Notes: generated from the sequence alone by a model not told the origin. Positions 10,056-18,732 are shown, counted from the first letter of the stretch. The stretch: DNA of 47,316 nucleotides from Limimaricola litoreus (GCF_024159025.1 NZ_JAMYXC010000215.1:1-47316), one strand, 5' to 3'. Program-made: numbers and translations.

Positions 10056-11920
10056 ACCCCCCGCCTTTGGCGCGCGCGGCCGCGTTCCTGGTTCTCGTGG
10101 CCTTCGCGGACCCTATCGCTCGTCGTGACTTCCGGCGTGCCGACCTCCCACCAGGCGTGGCCTTCGGTGGTCCAGCCCTCGTAGGGGTCGACCTTCATGA
10201 CGATGACTTGGCTGCGATCGCTCTCTTGCGCGCGGCGGAACGCTTCGCCCAGCTCGGCCGGGGTCTCGACCGTCACCGCCTCGGCGCCCTGCGACCTTGC
10301 ATGCGCTTCGAAATCGACGGCGAAAGGCTCGGGAATGGTCGGGCAATCGGCGAGCAGGTTGTTGAAGCTCTCGTTGCCGGTGTTGTTCTGCAGCTTGTTG
10401 ATGACGGCGAAGCCACCGTTGTCGAGCACCAGCACGATCAGCTTTTTACGACTGAGAACAGAGGAGTAGAGATCGCTGTTCATCATCATGTAGGAGCCGT
10501 CGCCGATGAAGACGATGGTATCACGCTCGGGCTCGCGCTGTTCTTGGGCGATCCGCGCGCCCCAGGCGCCCGAGATCTCGTAGCCCATGCAGGAAAAGCC
10601 GAACTCGACGTCGACCGTGCCGATCCCCAGCGTGCGCCAGTTGGCCGTGACCTCCGCCGGAAGCCCGCCCGCCGCGGCGACGATCCGGTCGCGCTTGTGA
10701 CACAGATCGTTCACCACGCCGATCGCCTGCGCGTAGGAGTTGGGGCGGTTGCCCGGCTTGACGTTCTGGGCGACGTACTCGTCCCAGCCGCGCCGCTCGG
10801 CCTGCGCCTTTTCCACCCATTCGGCGGGGGCGGCGTAGTCGAGCCCCTGCCCCAGCGCCTGCAGCGACCGCTTGGCATCGCCCACGATCGGCAGCGCGCG
10901 GTGCTTGCCCGCGTCGTGCCGCGCGGCATTGATCGCCACGATCTGCGCGCGCTCGTCGAAGGCGGTCCAGGAGCCGGTGGTGAAATCCTGAAGCCGCGTG
11001 CCGACGGCAAGGATCAGGTCAGCTTCAGCCGCGATGGCATTGGCGCTGTCCGAGCCGGTGACGCCGATGGGCCCGATGTTGAGCGGGTGGTCCGCCAGAA
11101 GGTTCGCCCGGCCCGCGATGGTTTCGACCACCGGGATGCGATGCGCCTCGGCGAAGGCGGCGAGGTCTTGGGCGGCACGGGAATACTGCACGCCGCCACC
11201 CGCGATGATCATCGGGCGTTTCGCGGCGCGCAGGGCCTCGCGCGCATCCACGACCTCGGCCTCGTCCGGGGCGATGCGGCGGATGCGGTGGACCTTCTTC
11301 GCGAACAGCTCCTCGGGGAAGTCCCAGGCCCAGCCCTGCACATCCTGCGGCAAGCCGATGAAGGCCGGGCCGCAATCGGCCGGATCGAGCAGCGTGGCGA
11401 GGGCGGCGGGCAGCGACTGGATCACCTGCGCGGGATGGGTGATCCGGTCCCAGTAGCGCACCACCGGCTTGAAGGCGTCGTTCACGCCGAAGGTCGGATC
11501 GCCGTAATTCTCCATCTGCTGCAGCACCGGGTCGGGCAGCCGGGTGAGAAAGCCGTCGCCGCACAGCATCAGCATCGGCAGCCGGTTGGCATGGGCGAGG
11601 CCCGCGGCGGTGAGCAGGTTCATCGTGCCGGGGCCGGCGCTGGCGGTGCAGAACATGAAGCGCTGACGCAGCCACTGCTTGGCGTAACCGGCGGCGGCAA
11701 AGCCCATGCCCTGCTCGTTCTGCCCGCGATAAAGCGGCAGCTCGTCCTGCATGCCGTGCAGCGCCTCGCCGAGGCAGGTGACGTTGCCATGGCCGAAAAT
11801 GCCGAATCCACCACCGCAGACGCGCAGCTCCTCCCCATCGATCTCGATATACTGGCTGGCCAGCCAGCGGATGATGGCCTGTGCCGTGGTCAGGCGGATA
11901 GTGCCTTGTATCGAAGTCAT
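10052..11920 (-). CDS. iolD: 3D-(3,5/4)-trihydroxycyclohexane-1,2-dione acylhydrolase
   Basis: This 622-residue thiamine-diphosphate enzyme opens the ring of the trione to give 5-deoxy-glucuronate. The N-terminal pyrimidine-binding domain (FGIFGHGNVTCLGEAL; YRGQNEQGMGFAAAGYAKQ), the central domain, and the C-terminal pyrophosphate-binding domain with the GDGSYMMMNSDL...NNGG-type motif are visible. ATG 11920 was chosen: a CCCTCCC complement (GGGAGGG) lies just upstream and the family N-terminus (TTAQAIIRWLASQYIEIDG) follows. It is the first gene of the minus arm and faces the palindromic operator at 12012. Confidence 0.95.
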   Translation of the reverse strand: MTSIQGTIRLTTAQAIIRWLASQYIEIDGEELRVCGGGFGIFGHGNVTCLGEALHGMQDELPLYRGQNEQGMGFAAAGYAKQWLRQRFMFCTASAGPGTMNLLTAAGLAHANRLPMLMLCGDGFLTRLPDPVLQQMENYGDPTFGVNDAFKPVVRYWDRITHPAQVIQSLPAALATLLDPADCGPAFIGLPQDVQGWAWDFPEELFAKKVHRIRRIAPDEAEVVDAREALRAAKRPMIIAGGGVQYSRAAQDLAAFAEAHRIPVVETIAGRANLLADHPLNIGPIGVTGSDSANAIAAEADLILAVGTRLQDFTTGSWTAFDERAQIVAINAARHDAGKHRALPIVGDAKRSLQALGQGLDYAAPAEWVEKAQAERRGWDEYVAQNVKPGNRPNSYAQAIGVVNDLCHKRDRIVAAAGGLPAEVTANWRTLGIGTVDVEFGFSCMGYEISGAWGARIAQEQREPERDTIVFIGDGSYMMMNSDLYSSVLSRKKLIVLVLDNGGFAVINKLQNNTGNESFNNLLADCPTIPEPFAVDFEAHARSQGAEAVTVETPAELGEAFRRAQESDRSQVIVMKVDPYEGWTTEGHAWWEVGTPEVTTSDRVREGHENQERGRARQRRGV

Positions 11921-12011
11921 TTCTGCGAACCCTCCCTGGGAAATTCCGGCCCCTGTATTTCCGATCCCTGCCGAAATCATGCTTGCGGGATATCTAGACC
12001 TACGATACATC

Positions 12012-12031
12012 TTTTGCAACCGGTTGCAAAA
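12012..12031. promoter_or_regulatory. 20-bp perfect palindromic LacI-type operator in the iolD/oxidoreductase divergent promoter
   Basis: TTTTGCAACCGGTTGCAAAA is a perfect palindrome with the central CG step typical of LacI/PurR-family operators. It lies between iolD and the plus-strand catabolic genes, 26 bp before the chosen plus-strand start. Its 14-bp core recurs at 17668 beside the lacI-type regulator gene, so that regulator very likely binds both sites. Confidence 0.85.
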
Positions 12032-12056
12032 CCAAAAAGACATGGGGAGGGTGATG

Positions 12057-13160
12057 ATGGCACGGATCGGGATCGGCATTCTGGGCGGCGGCTACATGGG
12101 CAAGGCGCATGCGGTGGCCATGTCGTCAGTCGGCGCGATCTTCGACACCGCGCTCAAGCCCCGGCTCGAGATGGTCTGCGCGACGAGCGCCGAGAGCGCC
12201 GAGCGCTACCGCGCCGCCTACGGATTCGAGCGCGGCACCGATGACTGGCGCGCCCTCGTCGAGGATCCGAAGGTCGAAGCCGTGGTGATCGCCACGCCAC
12301 AGGAAACCCACCGCGAGATCGCCGAGGCCGCTTTCGCGCTCGGCAAGCCGGTGTTCTGCGAAAAACCCTTGGGCGCCTCGATTAAGGACAGCGCCGCGAT
12401 GGTGGCCGCCGCAGAGGCCGCGGGCGTGGTCAACATGGTCGGCTTCAACTACATCCGCACGCCTGCGAGCCAGTTCGCCCGCCAGCTGATCGCCGAAGGC
12501 GCGATCGGCAAGATCACCTGGTTTCGCGGCGAGCATACGGAAGATTTCTATGCCGATCCCGCCGCCCCGGCTACGTGGCGCACCACCGGCATGGCCAATG
12601 GCACGATGGGCGATCTCGCGCCGCACATGATCAATGCCGCTCTGGCGCTGATGGGGCCGATCTCGCGCGTCATGGGCACCCATGAGACGGTGCATCGCAG
12701 CCGCCCCGGCGGCGAGGTCAGCAATGACGACCACGCGCAGCTCATGTGCCGCTTTGGCAATGGCGCCATGGGGCAGATGTATTTCAGCCGCGTCGCGACG
12801 GGGCGCAAGATGGGCTACGCCTACGAGATCACCGGCACCAAGGGCGCGATCCGCTTCGATCAGGAGGATCAGAACGCGCTCTGGCTCTACCGGATGGAGG
12901 GGCCGGAGGCGACGCGCGGTTTCACCAAGATCCTGACTGGCCCGGCGCATCCTGATTATGCCCCCTTCTGCCAGGGGCCCGGGCATGGCACCGGCTATCA
13001 GGACCAGATCATCATCGAGGCCAAGGATTTCCTGACCGCGATCGCGAGCGGCGCGCCGCTCTGGCCGACGTTCCGCGACGGGCACGAGGTCAACCGGGTG
13101 ATCGCCGCAACGCTGGCCTCGGCACGAGACGAGGCCTGGAAAGACCTCGCAGATTACTGA
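12057..13160 (+). CDS. Gfo/Idh/MocA-family oxidoreductase of the inositol locus
   Basis: This 367-residue NAD(P)-dependent dehydrogenase starts the plus arm. The Rossmann motif GIGILGGGYMGKAHA, the CEKPLGAS lysine motif and the C-terminal alpha/beta domain (TMGDLAPHMINAALALMGP, YAYEITGTKGAIRFDQEDQ) are clear. ATG 12057 was chosen: GGGGAGG is six bases upstream; in-frame ATG 12054 is possible but too close to it. Likely substrates are an inositol isomer (scyllo-inositol, D-chiro-inositol) or an inositol derivative. This is inferred from the shared operator and the neighbouring iolE only 19 bp downstream; the exact substrate cannot be read from sequence. Confidence 0.85.
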   Translation: MARIGIGILGGGYMGKAHAVAMSSVGAIFDTALKPRLEMVCATSAESAERYRAAYGFERGTDDWRALVEDPKVEAVVIATPQETHREIAEAAFALGKPVFCEKPLGASIKDSAAMVAAAEAAGVVNMVGFNYIRTPASQFARQLIAEGAIGKITWFRGEHTEDFYADPAAPATWRTTGMANGTMGDLAPHMINAALALMGPISRVMGTHETVHRSRPGGEVSNDDHAQLMCRFGNGAMGQMYFSRVATGRKMGYAYEITGTKGAIRFDQEDQNALWLYRMEGPEATRGFTKILTGPAHPDYAPFCQGPGHGTGYQDQIIIEAKDFLTAIASGAPLWPTFRDGHEVNRVIAATLASARDEAWKDLADY

Positions 13161-13179
13161 GAACGGGAGACATCGAGAC

Positions 13180-14073
13180 ATGACCATCAGAATTGGCAAC
13201 GCCCCGTGCTCATGGGGCGTGGAGTTCGCCGCCGATCCGCGCAATCCGACGTGGCAGCACGTGCTCGAGGAATGCGCGGCGGCGGGCTACAAGGGGATCG
13301 AGCTTGGCCCGGTGGGCTTCATGCCCGAGGATCCGGCACTCCTGCGCGACGGGCTGGAGCGGCACGGGTTGGAGCTTATCGGCGGGGTGGTGTTTCGCCC
13401 CTATCACGACCCCGACGCCTGGGAGGACGTGCTCGACGCCACCCACCGCACGGCGAAGGCGCTGAAGGCGCATGGCGCGCAGCACCTGGTGCTGATCGAT
13501 TCGATCTCGCCGCGCCGCGCGCCGACTGCCGGGCGCGCAGATGAGGCCGAGCAGATGGACCGCGCCGAATGGGCCGCCTATCGCGACCGGATCGCCGAAT
13601 CCGCGCGCATCGGCGCCGAGGAATACGGGCTGACCGTGGGCATTCACGCCCATGCCGCGGGCTTCATGGATTTCGAGCCTGAGCTGGAGCGGCTGCTGGA
13701 GGAGGTGGACGAGAAGATCCTCAAGATCTGCTTCGACACCGGGCATCACTCCTATGCGGGTTTCGATCCGGTGGCCTTCATGAAAAAGCATATCGACCGA
13801 ATTTCCTACATGCACTTCAAGGACATAGACCCATCGGTCAAAGCGCGGGTGATCGAGAGCCGGACCGGCTTCTACGATGCCTGCGGACAGGGGATCTTTT
13901 GCAATCTGGGCGAGGGCGACGTCGATTTCGAAGCCGTGCGGCAGGTGCTTCTGGACAATGACTTCCAAGGCTGGTGCACGGTCGAGCAGGATTGCGACCC
14001 GACACTCGACCCCGACACGCTGGGGGATGCGCGCAAGAACCGCGAATACCTCGAATCCATCGGCTTCAACTGA
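13180..14073 (+). CDS. iolE: Inosose (2-keto-myo-inositol) dehydratase
   Basis: This 297-residue protein of the xylose isomerase-like TIM-barrel family dehydrates 2-keto-myo-inositol to the trione used by IolD. Family segments are IRIGNAPCSWGVEF at the N-terminus, VGIHAHAAGFMDFEPELERLL, KICFDTGHHSYAGFDP and MHFKDIDP, which contain the metal-binding His, Asp and Glu residues. It follows the oxidoreductase by 19 bp and is followed 11 bp later by another oxidoreductase. Confidence 0.94.
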   Translation: MTIRIGNAPCSWGVEFAADPRNPTWQHVLEECAAAGYKGIELGPVGFMPEDPALLRDGLERHGLELIGGVVFRPYHDPDAWEDVLDATHRTAKALKAHGAQHLVLIDSISPRRAPTAGRADEAEQMDRAEWAAYRDRIAESARIGAEEYGLTVGIHAHAAGFMDFEPELERLLEEVDEKILKICFDTGHHSYAGFDPVAFMKKHIDRISYMHFKDIDPSVKARVIESRTGFYDACGQGIFCNLGEGDVDFEAVRQVLLDNDFQGWCTVEQDCDPTLDPDTLGDARKNREYLESIGFN

Positions 14074-14084
14074 GGGGCACGGAG

Positions 14085-15218
14085 ATGACGAAACTGAACT
14101 GGGGCATGATCGGCGGCGGCGAAGGCAGCCAGATCGGGCCCGCGCACCGGCTGGGCGCCTTGGCCGACGGGCGCTTTGCCCTTGCCGCCGGCGCGCTGGA
14201 TCACCGGCCCGAGGAGGGCCGCGCCTATGCGCAGCGGCTCGGCATCGCCGAGGACCGCGCCTACGGTGACTGGACCGAGATGCTGGCGGGCGAAAAGGGT
14301 CGTGACGACCGGATCGACCTTGTCACCGTGGCCACGCCCAACGCCACGCATTTCGAGATCACCAAGGCCTTTCTCGAAGCGGGCTTCAATGTCCTGTGCG
14401 AAAAGCCGATGACGCTCACCGTGGAAGAGGGCGAGGAGATCGTGCGCGTGGCCCGTAAGGCAGGCCGGATCTGCGCCGTCAACTACTGCTACTCGGCCTA
14501 TCCGATGGTCCGGCAGGCGCGCGCCATGGTGCGCGCGGGCGAGCTGGGCCGGGTGCGGCTCGTCGTCACCAACTTCAGCCATGGCCACCACGGCGATGCG
14601 GGCGATGCCGACAATCCGCGCGTGCGCTGGCGTTATGATCCGAAGATGGCGGGAGTCTCGGGGCAGTTCGCCGATTGCGGCATCCATGCGCTGCACATGG
14701 CGAGCTTCGTCTGCGACGACGAGGTCGAAAGGCTTTCTGCCGATTTCGCCTCGACCATTCCCAGCCGCGAGCTCGAGGATGACGCGATGGTCAACTTCCG
14801 CCTCGCGGGCGGGACGGTCGGGCGGCTGTGGACCTCGTCGGTGGCGATCGGGCGGCAGCACGGCTTCGATATCCAGATCTTCGGGGAGACCGGCGGTCTG
14901 CGCTGGATGTCCGAACAGCCCAACCAGCTGCTCTACACGCCCGTGGGCGGGCGCACGCAGATCATTGAAAAGGGCGAGGCGGGGCTGCATGCCGAGGCAC
15001 AGCGCCTGAGCCGGGTGTCGATCGCCCATCCCGAGGGCTTTCCGCTGGCCGTGGCCAACATCTATTGCGATCTCGCGGATGCGATCTCGGGCGAGGCGCG
15101 CGACGGGCTGCCCGATGCCGAGGCCGGTGTCCGCTCGATGGCGGCGGTGCATCAGGCCGTGGCCTCGGCGCGCGACAACGGCGCCTGGGTCGACGCGCGC
15201 CCGCCGATGTTCCGCTGA
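14085..15218 (+). CDS. Gfo/Idh/MocA-family oxidoreductase, second in the plus arm
   Basis: This 377-residue dehydrogenase has NWGMIGGGEGSQIGPAHRLGA as its nucleotide-binding start, CEKPMTLTVEEGEEI as the catalytic lysine motif and FADCGIHALHMASFVCDDEVERLS in the second domain. The ATG at 14085 follows GAGGGG, 11 bp after the iolE stop, so it belongs to the same operon. It is divergent from the other two Gfo/Idh proteins of the locus, which suggests a different inositol isomer or a keto-inositol substrate. That is inference from context. Confidence 0.85.
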   Translation: MTKLNWGMIGGGEGSQIGPAHRLGALADGRFALAAGALDHRPEEGRAYAQRLGIAEDRAYGDWTEMLAGEKGRDDRIDLVTVATPNATHFEITKAFLEAGFNVLCEKPMTLTVEEGEEIVRVARKAGRICAVNYCYSAYPMVRQARAMVRAGELGRVRLVVTNFSHGHHGDAGDADNPRVRWRYDPKMAGVSGQFADCGIHALHMASFVCDDEVERLSADFASTIPSRELEDDAMVNFRLAGGTVGRLWTSSVAIGRQHGFDIQIFGETGGLRWMSEQPNQLLYTPVGGRTQIIEKGEAGLHAEAQRLSRVSIAHPEGFPLAVANIYCDLADAISGEARDGLPDAEAGVRSMAAVHQAVASARDNGAWVDARPPMFR

Positions 15219-15223
15219 GCGGC

Positions 15224-15255
15224 CGGGCGGGGCGGGCACCACACCGCCCCGCCCG
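15224..15255 (+). terminator. GC hairpin after the second Gfo/Idh gene
   Basis: CGGGCGGGGCGG (15224-15235) pairs perfectly with CCGCCCCGCCCG (15244-15255) around an 8-nt loop, starting six bases after the stop. There is no T-tract. It probably attenuates or processes the transcript before the dioxygenase gene. The rest of the gap to 15378 shows no further gene. Confidence 0.5.
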
Positions 15256-15378
15256 ATGCGACGCGATGCGTCTGGGTCCGCCGGAGCCCCGACGCGGATG
15301 AAGCGTCGCGCTGGCCGCCCGGTTCGGGTCCGGCCTCCGGAGCCGGCAGTGCAACACGCGACCATGGGAGGAGACACG

Positions 15379-16563
15379 ATGCTCGATCGGCAAGGCGAGG
15401 CCAGGGTATGGCTGGACGAGAGGGACTGCGATCCCGAGGACTTCAAACGCCACATTGCCCGGCAGACGCAGGCCGCGGCGTATCCGCATGCGGCGGAGAT
15501 CGCGAAGAACATTCCCATCTATGACGGCGACGTTCTGCGTCGGGCCATGACCGATCCCGCCACGGCGCGGCCGGTAATGGCGGAATGGAACCGCGCCTTC
15601 CTGTCGGGCCCCGGCATCATCGCCATCCGCAGGGGCTATGAGGATCCCGCCCTGCTGGATGCGGTCACCGAACAGCTGGAGGAGATCATCCGCGCCGAGG
15701 CGGCCAACCCCACCGGCAAGGGCGACCATTTCGCGACCGCGGGTGCCAACAGCCGGGTCTGGAACGCCCATGAAAAGCTGTGCCTGCAGGCGCCTGCGCT
15801 CTACGCGCGCTACAATGCCAACGAGCTGACCCGCGCGGTCAGCGAAAGCTGGCTGGGCTCGGGTTACCAGATCACCTTTCAGGCCAATGTCGTCCGCCCC
15901 GGCGGCAAGGCGCAGACCGTGCACCGCGATTACCACATGGGGTTTCAGGACGTCGAAACGCTAAGGGGCTATCCGGCGTCGCAACACGCGCTCTCGGCCG
16001 CGTTGACGCTGCAAGGCGCGGTGGCGCATAGCGACATGCCGATCGAGAGCGGGCCGACCAAGCTGCTGCCCTATTCGCAAAGCTATCTGCCCGGCTATAT
16101 CGCGGTGCTGCAGCCGCAGTTTCGCGCGATCTTCGAGGAGCAACACGTGCAGCTGCCGCTGGAGAAGGGCGACATGCTGTTCTTCAACCCCGCGACCTTC
16201 CACGCCGCGGGCGACAACAGGACCAGCAACATCCAGCGTTTCGCCAATCTCATGCAGGTGGGCTCGGCCTATGGGCGTTCGATCGAGATCGTCGACCGGG
16301 GCCGCATCTCATGCGCGGTCTACGAGGATCTGAAGGCATTGCGCGCGGCGGGACGGCTGAGCGCGCGCGAGGTCGACAACGTGGTGGCGGCCACGGCCGA
16401 GGGCTATCCCTTCCCGGCCAACCTCGACATCGACTCCCCGCTGTCGGGCATGGCGCCGCCGAGCCAGCAGGACGTGCTGCGCCAGGCGCTGGCCGAGGAC
16501 TGGGACCTGCCGCGGCTGAGGCGGGCACTGGCCGAGCAAGCCGGGCGCAAGCGGTCGCACTGA
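15379..16563 (+). CDS. Phytanoyl-CoA dioxygenase (PhyH)-family Fe(II)/2-oxoglutarate oxygenase
   Basis: This 394-residue protein is probably a cytosolic non-haem iron oxygenase that couples 2-oxoglutarate decarboxylation to hydroxylation or oxidative dealkylation. The core runs from about residue 80 to 310. The facial triad can be proposed as His and Asp of TVHRDYHMGF and the distal His of FFNPATFHAAGD, with a 2-oxoglutarate-binding Arg in NIQRF. ATG 15379 follows GGGAGGAG. It sits between the inositol catabolic operon and the LacI regulator, so it likely acts on an inositol derivative such as an O-methyl-inositol. The substrate is a guess. A separate promoter cannot be excluded, as 160 bp with a hairpin precede it. 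Confidence 0.8.
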   Translation: MLDRQGEARVWLDERDCDPEDFKRHIARQTQAAAYPHAAEIAKNIPIYDGDVLRRAMTDPATARPVMAEWNRAFLSGPGIIAIRRGYEDPALLDAVTEQLEEIIRAEAANPTGKGDHFATAGANSRVWNAHEKLCLQAPALYARYNANELTRAVSESWLGSGYQITFQANVVRPGGKAQTVHRDYHMGFQDVETLRGYPASQHALSAALTLQGAVAHSDMPIESGPTKLLPYSQSYLPGYIAVLQPQFRAIFEEQHVQLPLEKGDMLFFNPATFHAAGDNRTSNIQRFANLMQVGSAYGRSIEIVDRGRISCAVYEDLKALRAAGRLSAREVDNVVAATAEGYPFPANLDIDSPLSGMAPPSQQDVLRQALAEDWDLPRLRRALAEQAGRKRSH

Positions 16564-16578
16564 AAGGGTCTGCGTCCC

Positions 16579-17586
16579 TCAGCCCGCCTCGGGCAGGGGG
16601 CGCAGCGTGCCGCGCTCGATGATCCGGCAGGGAAACACCCGCGCCTCGGGATAGCGGTCCGGCTCGCCCAGCATCGCCATCATCAGATCGATCGACGAGG
16701 TGACGATCTGCCGGATCGGCTGGTGAATCGTCGTCAGGTCGATCCCCGCCCAGCCCGCCATCTCCATGTCGTTGAGGCCCAGAAGGCCGACCTCTTCGGG
16801 CACAGACACCCCGTGATCGCGCAGCGCGGAGAGCGCGCCGATCGACAGCACGTCATCGCCGCAGAAATAGGCCTCCGCCGGGGTCTGCTGAAGCAGCCGT
16901 TGCATCTCGCGCCGCCCGGCATCGAAGGAATAGGCTTTGGCGAAGGAGGTGCTGGCCTCGAGGCCCGGATGCACCGCGAGCTCGGCCATGAAACCCGCGT
17001 GGCGATCCTGGGTCGAGGTCGCGCTCTCCGGCCCGCCCATGAAGGCGATGCGCCGGTAGCCGCGCGCGGCGAAGCTTCGCACCGCGAGCCGCCCGCAGGC
17101 GACGTTGTCGATGCCGACCGTGTGCACGCGCGGATCGGAGGCATAGCGCCCGAAGACGTTGACCACCGGAATGCCCGCATCGTGAAAGGAGGGGGCGAAG
17201 TCGGGGGGCAGGGTCGATGAGGCGACGATCGCGCCGTCGACCGAATATTGCCGCAGCATCCGCACCGAATGTTCGGGTGCGATCTCGTCGGAGAGATTGA
17301 CCAGAAGCGGGCGCAGCCCCCGCTCCTGCAGGCCGCGGGTGAAGAGATCGAAAACCTCCAGGAAAACGGGGTTGTGGAAGTTGTTCGAGACCAGCCCGAT
17401 CAGCTTGGTCCGCCCGGTGGTGAGCGAGGAGGCCAGCGCGTTGGGGCTGTAGCCCAGCTCGCGCGCCGCCTTCTCGACCTTGGCGCGCGTGCGCGCCGAA
17501 ACCGAGGCGCCCTCGGTGAAGCTGCGTGACACCGCCGAGCGCGACACCCCCGCCAGCTCGGCCACGTCCTTGAGTGTCACCGCCAT
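16579..17586 (-). CDS. LacI-family repressor of the inositol locus
   Basis: This 335-residue regulator has an N-terminal LacI helix-turn-helix and hinge (VTLKDVAELAGVSRSAVSRSF ... RELGYSPNALASSLTTG) and a periplasmic-binding-protein-like sensor domain (LIGLVSNNFHNPVF to the C-terminus). ATG 17586 puts the HTH at the N-terminus as usual and has GGGAGG upstream; ATG 17616 or 17628 would add 10 or 14 residues. The TTGCAACCGGTTGCA palindromes in front of its own divergent partner and in front of iolD indicate that it represses uptake and catabolism until an inositol intermediate binds. It replaces the RpiR-type IolR known from many Rhizobiales. This is inference from operators and position. Confidence 0.88.
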   Translation of the reverse strand: MAVTLKDVAELAGVSRSAVSRSFTEGASVSARTRAKVEKAARELGYSPNALASSLTTGRTKLIGLVSNNFHNPVFLEVFDLFTRGLQERGLRPLLVNLSDEIAPEHSVRMLRQYSVDGAIVASSTLPPDFAPSFHDAGIPVVNVFGRYASDPRVHTVGIDNVACGRLAVRSFAARGYRRIAFMGGPESATSTQDRHAGFMAELAVHPGLEASTSFAKAYSFDAGRREMQRLLQQTPAEAYFCGDDVLSIGALSALRDHGVSVPEEVGLLGLNDMEMAGWAGIDLTTIHQPIRQIVTSSIDLMMAMLGEPDRYPEARVFPCRIIERGTLRPLPEAG

Positions 17587-17667
17587 TCCACCCCGCCTCC
17601 CGCCTTGCGATTTCATGTCCTGCCCCATGATACGACCGGGACCAGAATGAGTTCCAGCACGGCATAT

Positions 17668-17681
17668 TGCAACCGGTTGCA
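17668..17681. promoter_or_regulatory. Second LacI-type operator, TGCAACCGGTTGCA
   Basis: This 14-bp perfect palindrome is identical to the core of the 20-bp operator at 12012. It lies in the divergent promoter between the lacI-type gene (minus) and the inositol ABC importer (plus), 95 bp before the importer's first gene. Confidence 0.82.
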
Positions 17682-17682
17682 T

Positions 17683-17696
17683 TATTCGCGCGAATA
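17683..17696. promoter_or_regulatory. Adjacent 14-bp palindrome TATTCGCGCGAATA
   Basis: A second perfect palindrome of unrelated sequence begins one base after the LacI-type operator. It could be the site of another regulator or part of a promoter region. No similar site was noticed elsewhere in the window. Confidence 0.4.
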
Positions 17697-17776
17697 TGCT
17701 CTAACTTTGACTCGAAGGGCCGGTGGAGGACCGCTCTTCCAAGACGATACCGAGTGCAACAGGGAGAGAGAATCCG

Positions 17777-18724
17777 ATGATACCGATGCACAAGCTGGTG
17801 CTGGCCGCGACCGTCGCCGCCACGCCGCTGATCGCCGCCAGCGCCGCCCAGGCCGAGGGCGAGAAATACATCCTCGTCAGCCATGCCCCCGACAGCGACA
17901 GCTGGTGGAACACGGTCAAGAACGCCATCGCGCTGGCGGGCGAGCAGATGGATGTCGAGGTCGAATACCGCAACCCGCCGACCGGCGATCTCGCCGACAT
18001 GGCGCGGATCATCGAGCAGGCCGCCGCCAGCGGCCCGGACGGCATCATCACCACCCTGGCCGATTACGACGTGCTCTCGGGCCCGATCCGCTCGGCCGTC
18101 GACAGCGGCGTCGACGTCATCATCATGAACTCGGGCTCGCCCGACCAGGCGCGCGAACTGGGCGCGCTGATGTATGTCGGCCAGCCCGAATACGACGCAG
18201 GCCTTGCCGCAGGCCAGCGCGCCAAGGATGACGGCGTCGCGAGCTTTCTTTGCGTGAACCACTACATCAGCTCGCCCGCCTCGAGCGAGCGCTGCCAGGG
18301 TTTCGCCGACGGCCTGGGCGTCGATCTCGGCGAGCAGATGATCGACAGCGGCCAGGACCCCTCGGAGATCAAGAACCGGGTGCAGGCCTATCTCTCCTCC
18401 AACCCCGACACCGACGCGGTGCTGGCGCTCGGGCCGACCTCGGCCAACCCGACGCTGCAGGCGCTCGACGAGACGGGGCTTGCCGGTGACATCTACTTCG
18501 GCACCTTCGATCTGGGCGCCGAGATCGTTCAGGGCATCAAGGACGGCGTCATCGAGTGGGGCATCGACCAGCAGCCCTTCCTGCAGGCCTACCTGCCGGT
18601 CGTGGTGATGACCAACTACCACCGCTACGGCGTGCTGCCGGGCAACAACATCAACTCCGGCCCCGGCTTCGTGACCGCCGACGCGCTGGAGATGGTCGAA
18701 GAGTTCGCCGGCGAATACCGCTGA
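17777..18724 (+). CDS. Periplasmic inositol/sugar-binding protein of ABC importer
   Basis: This 315-residue type 1 periplasmic binding protein (RbsB/FrcB/IbpA fold) starts with a clear signal peptide, MIPMHKLVLAATVAATPLIA then ASAAQA, cleaved before EGEKY. Ligand-domain segments VSHAPDSDSWWNTVKNAI, DGIITTLADYD, LALGPTSANPTLQAL and VIEWGIDQQPFLQAYLPV follow. ATG 17777 has AGGGAGAGA upstream and removes 18 non-signal-like residues of the longer frame. The operator at 17668 links it to the inositol regulon. IbpA of Caulobacter is the closest functional parallel that comes to mind. Confidence 0.9.
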   Translation: MIPMHKLVLAATVAATPLIAASAAQAEGEKYILVSHAPDSDSWWNTVKNAIALAGEQMDVEVEYRNPPTGDLADMARIIEQAAASGPDGIITTLADYDVLSGPIRSAVDSGVDVIIMNSGSPDQARELGALMYVGQPEYDAGLAAGQRAKDDGVASFLCVNHYISSPASSERCQGFADGLGVDLGEQMIDSGQDPSEIKNRVQAYLSSNPDTDAVLALGPTSANPTLQALDETGLAGDIYFGTFDLGAEIVQGIKDGVIEWGIDQQPFLQAYLPVVVMTNYHRYGVLPGNNINSGPGFVTADALEMVEEFAGEYR

Positions 18725-18732
18725 GCCTCCCC

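Noticed and set aside
11921-12053. N-terminal extensions of iolD and of the divergent oxidoreductase into the shared gap
   Set aside because: The extra residues match neither family's N-terminus, would overlap each other and the operator, and better-placed ribosome sites exist for the shorter starts.
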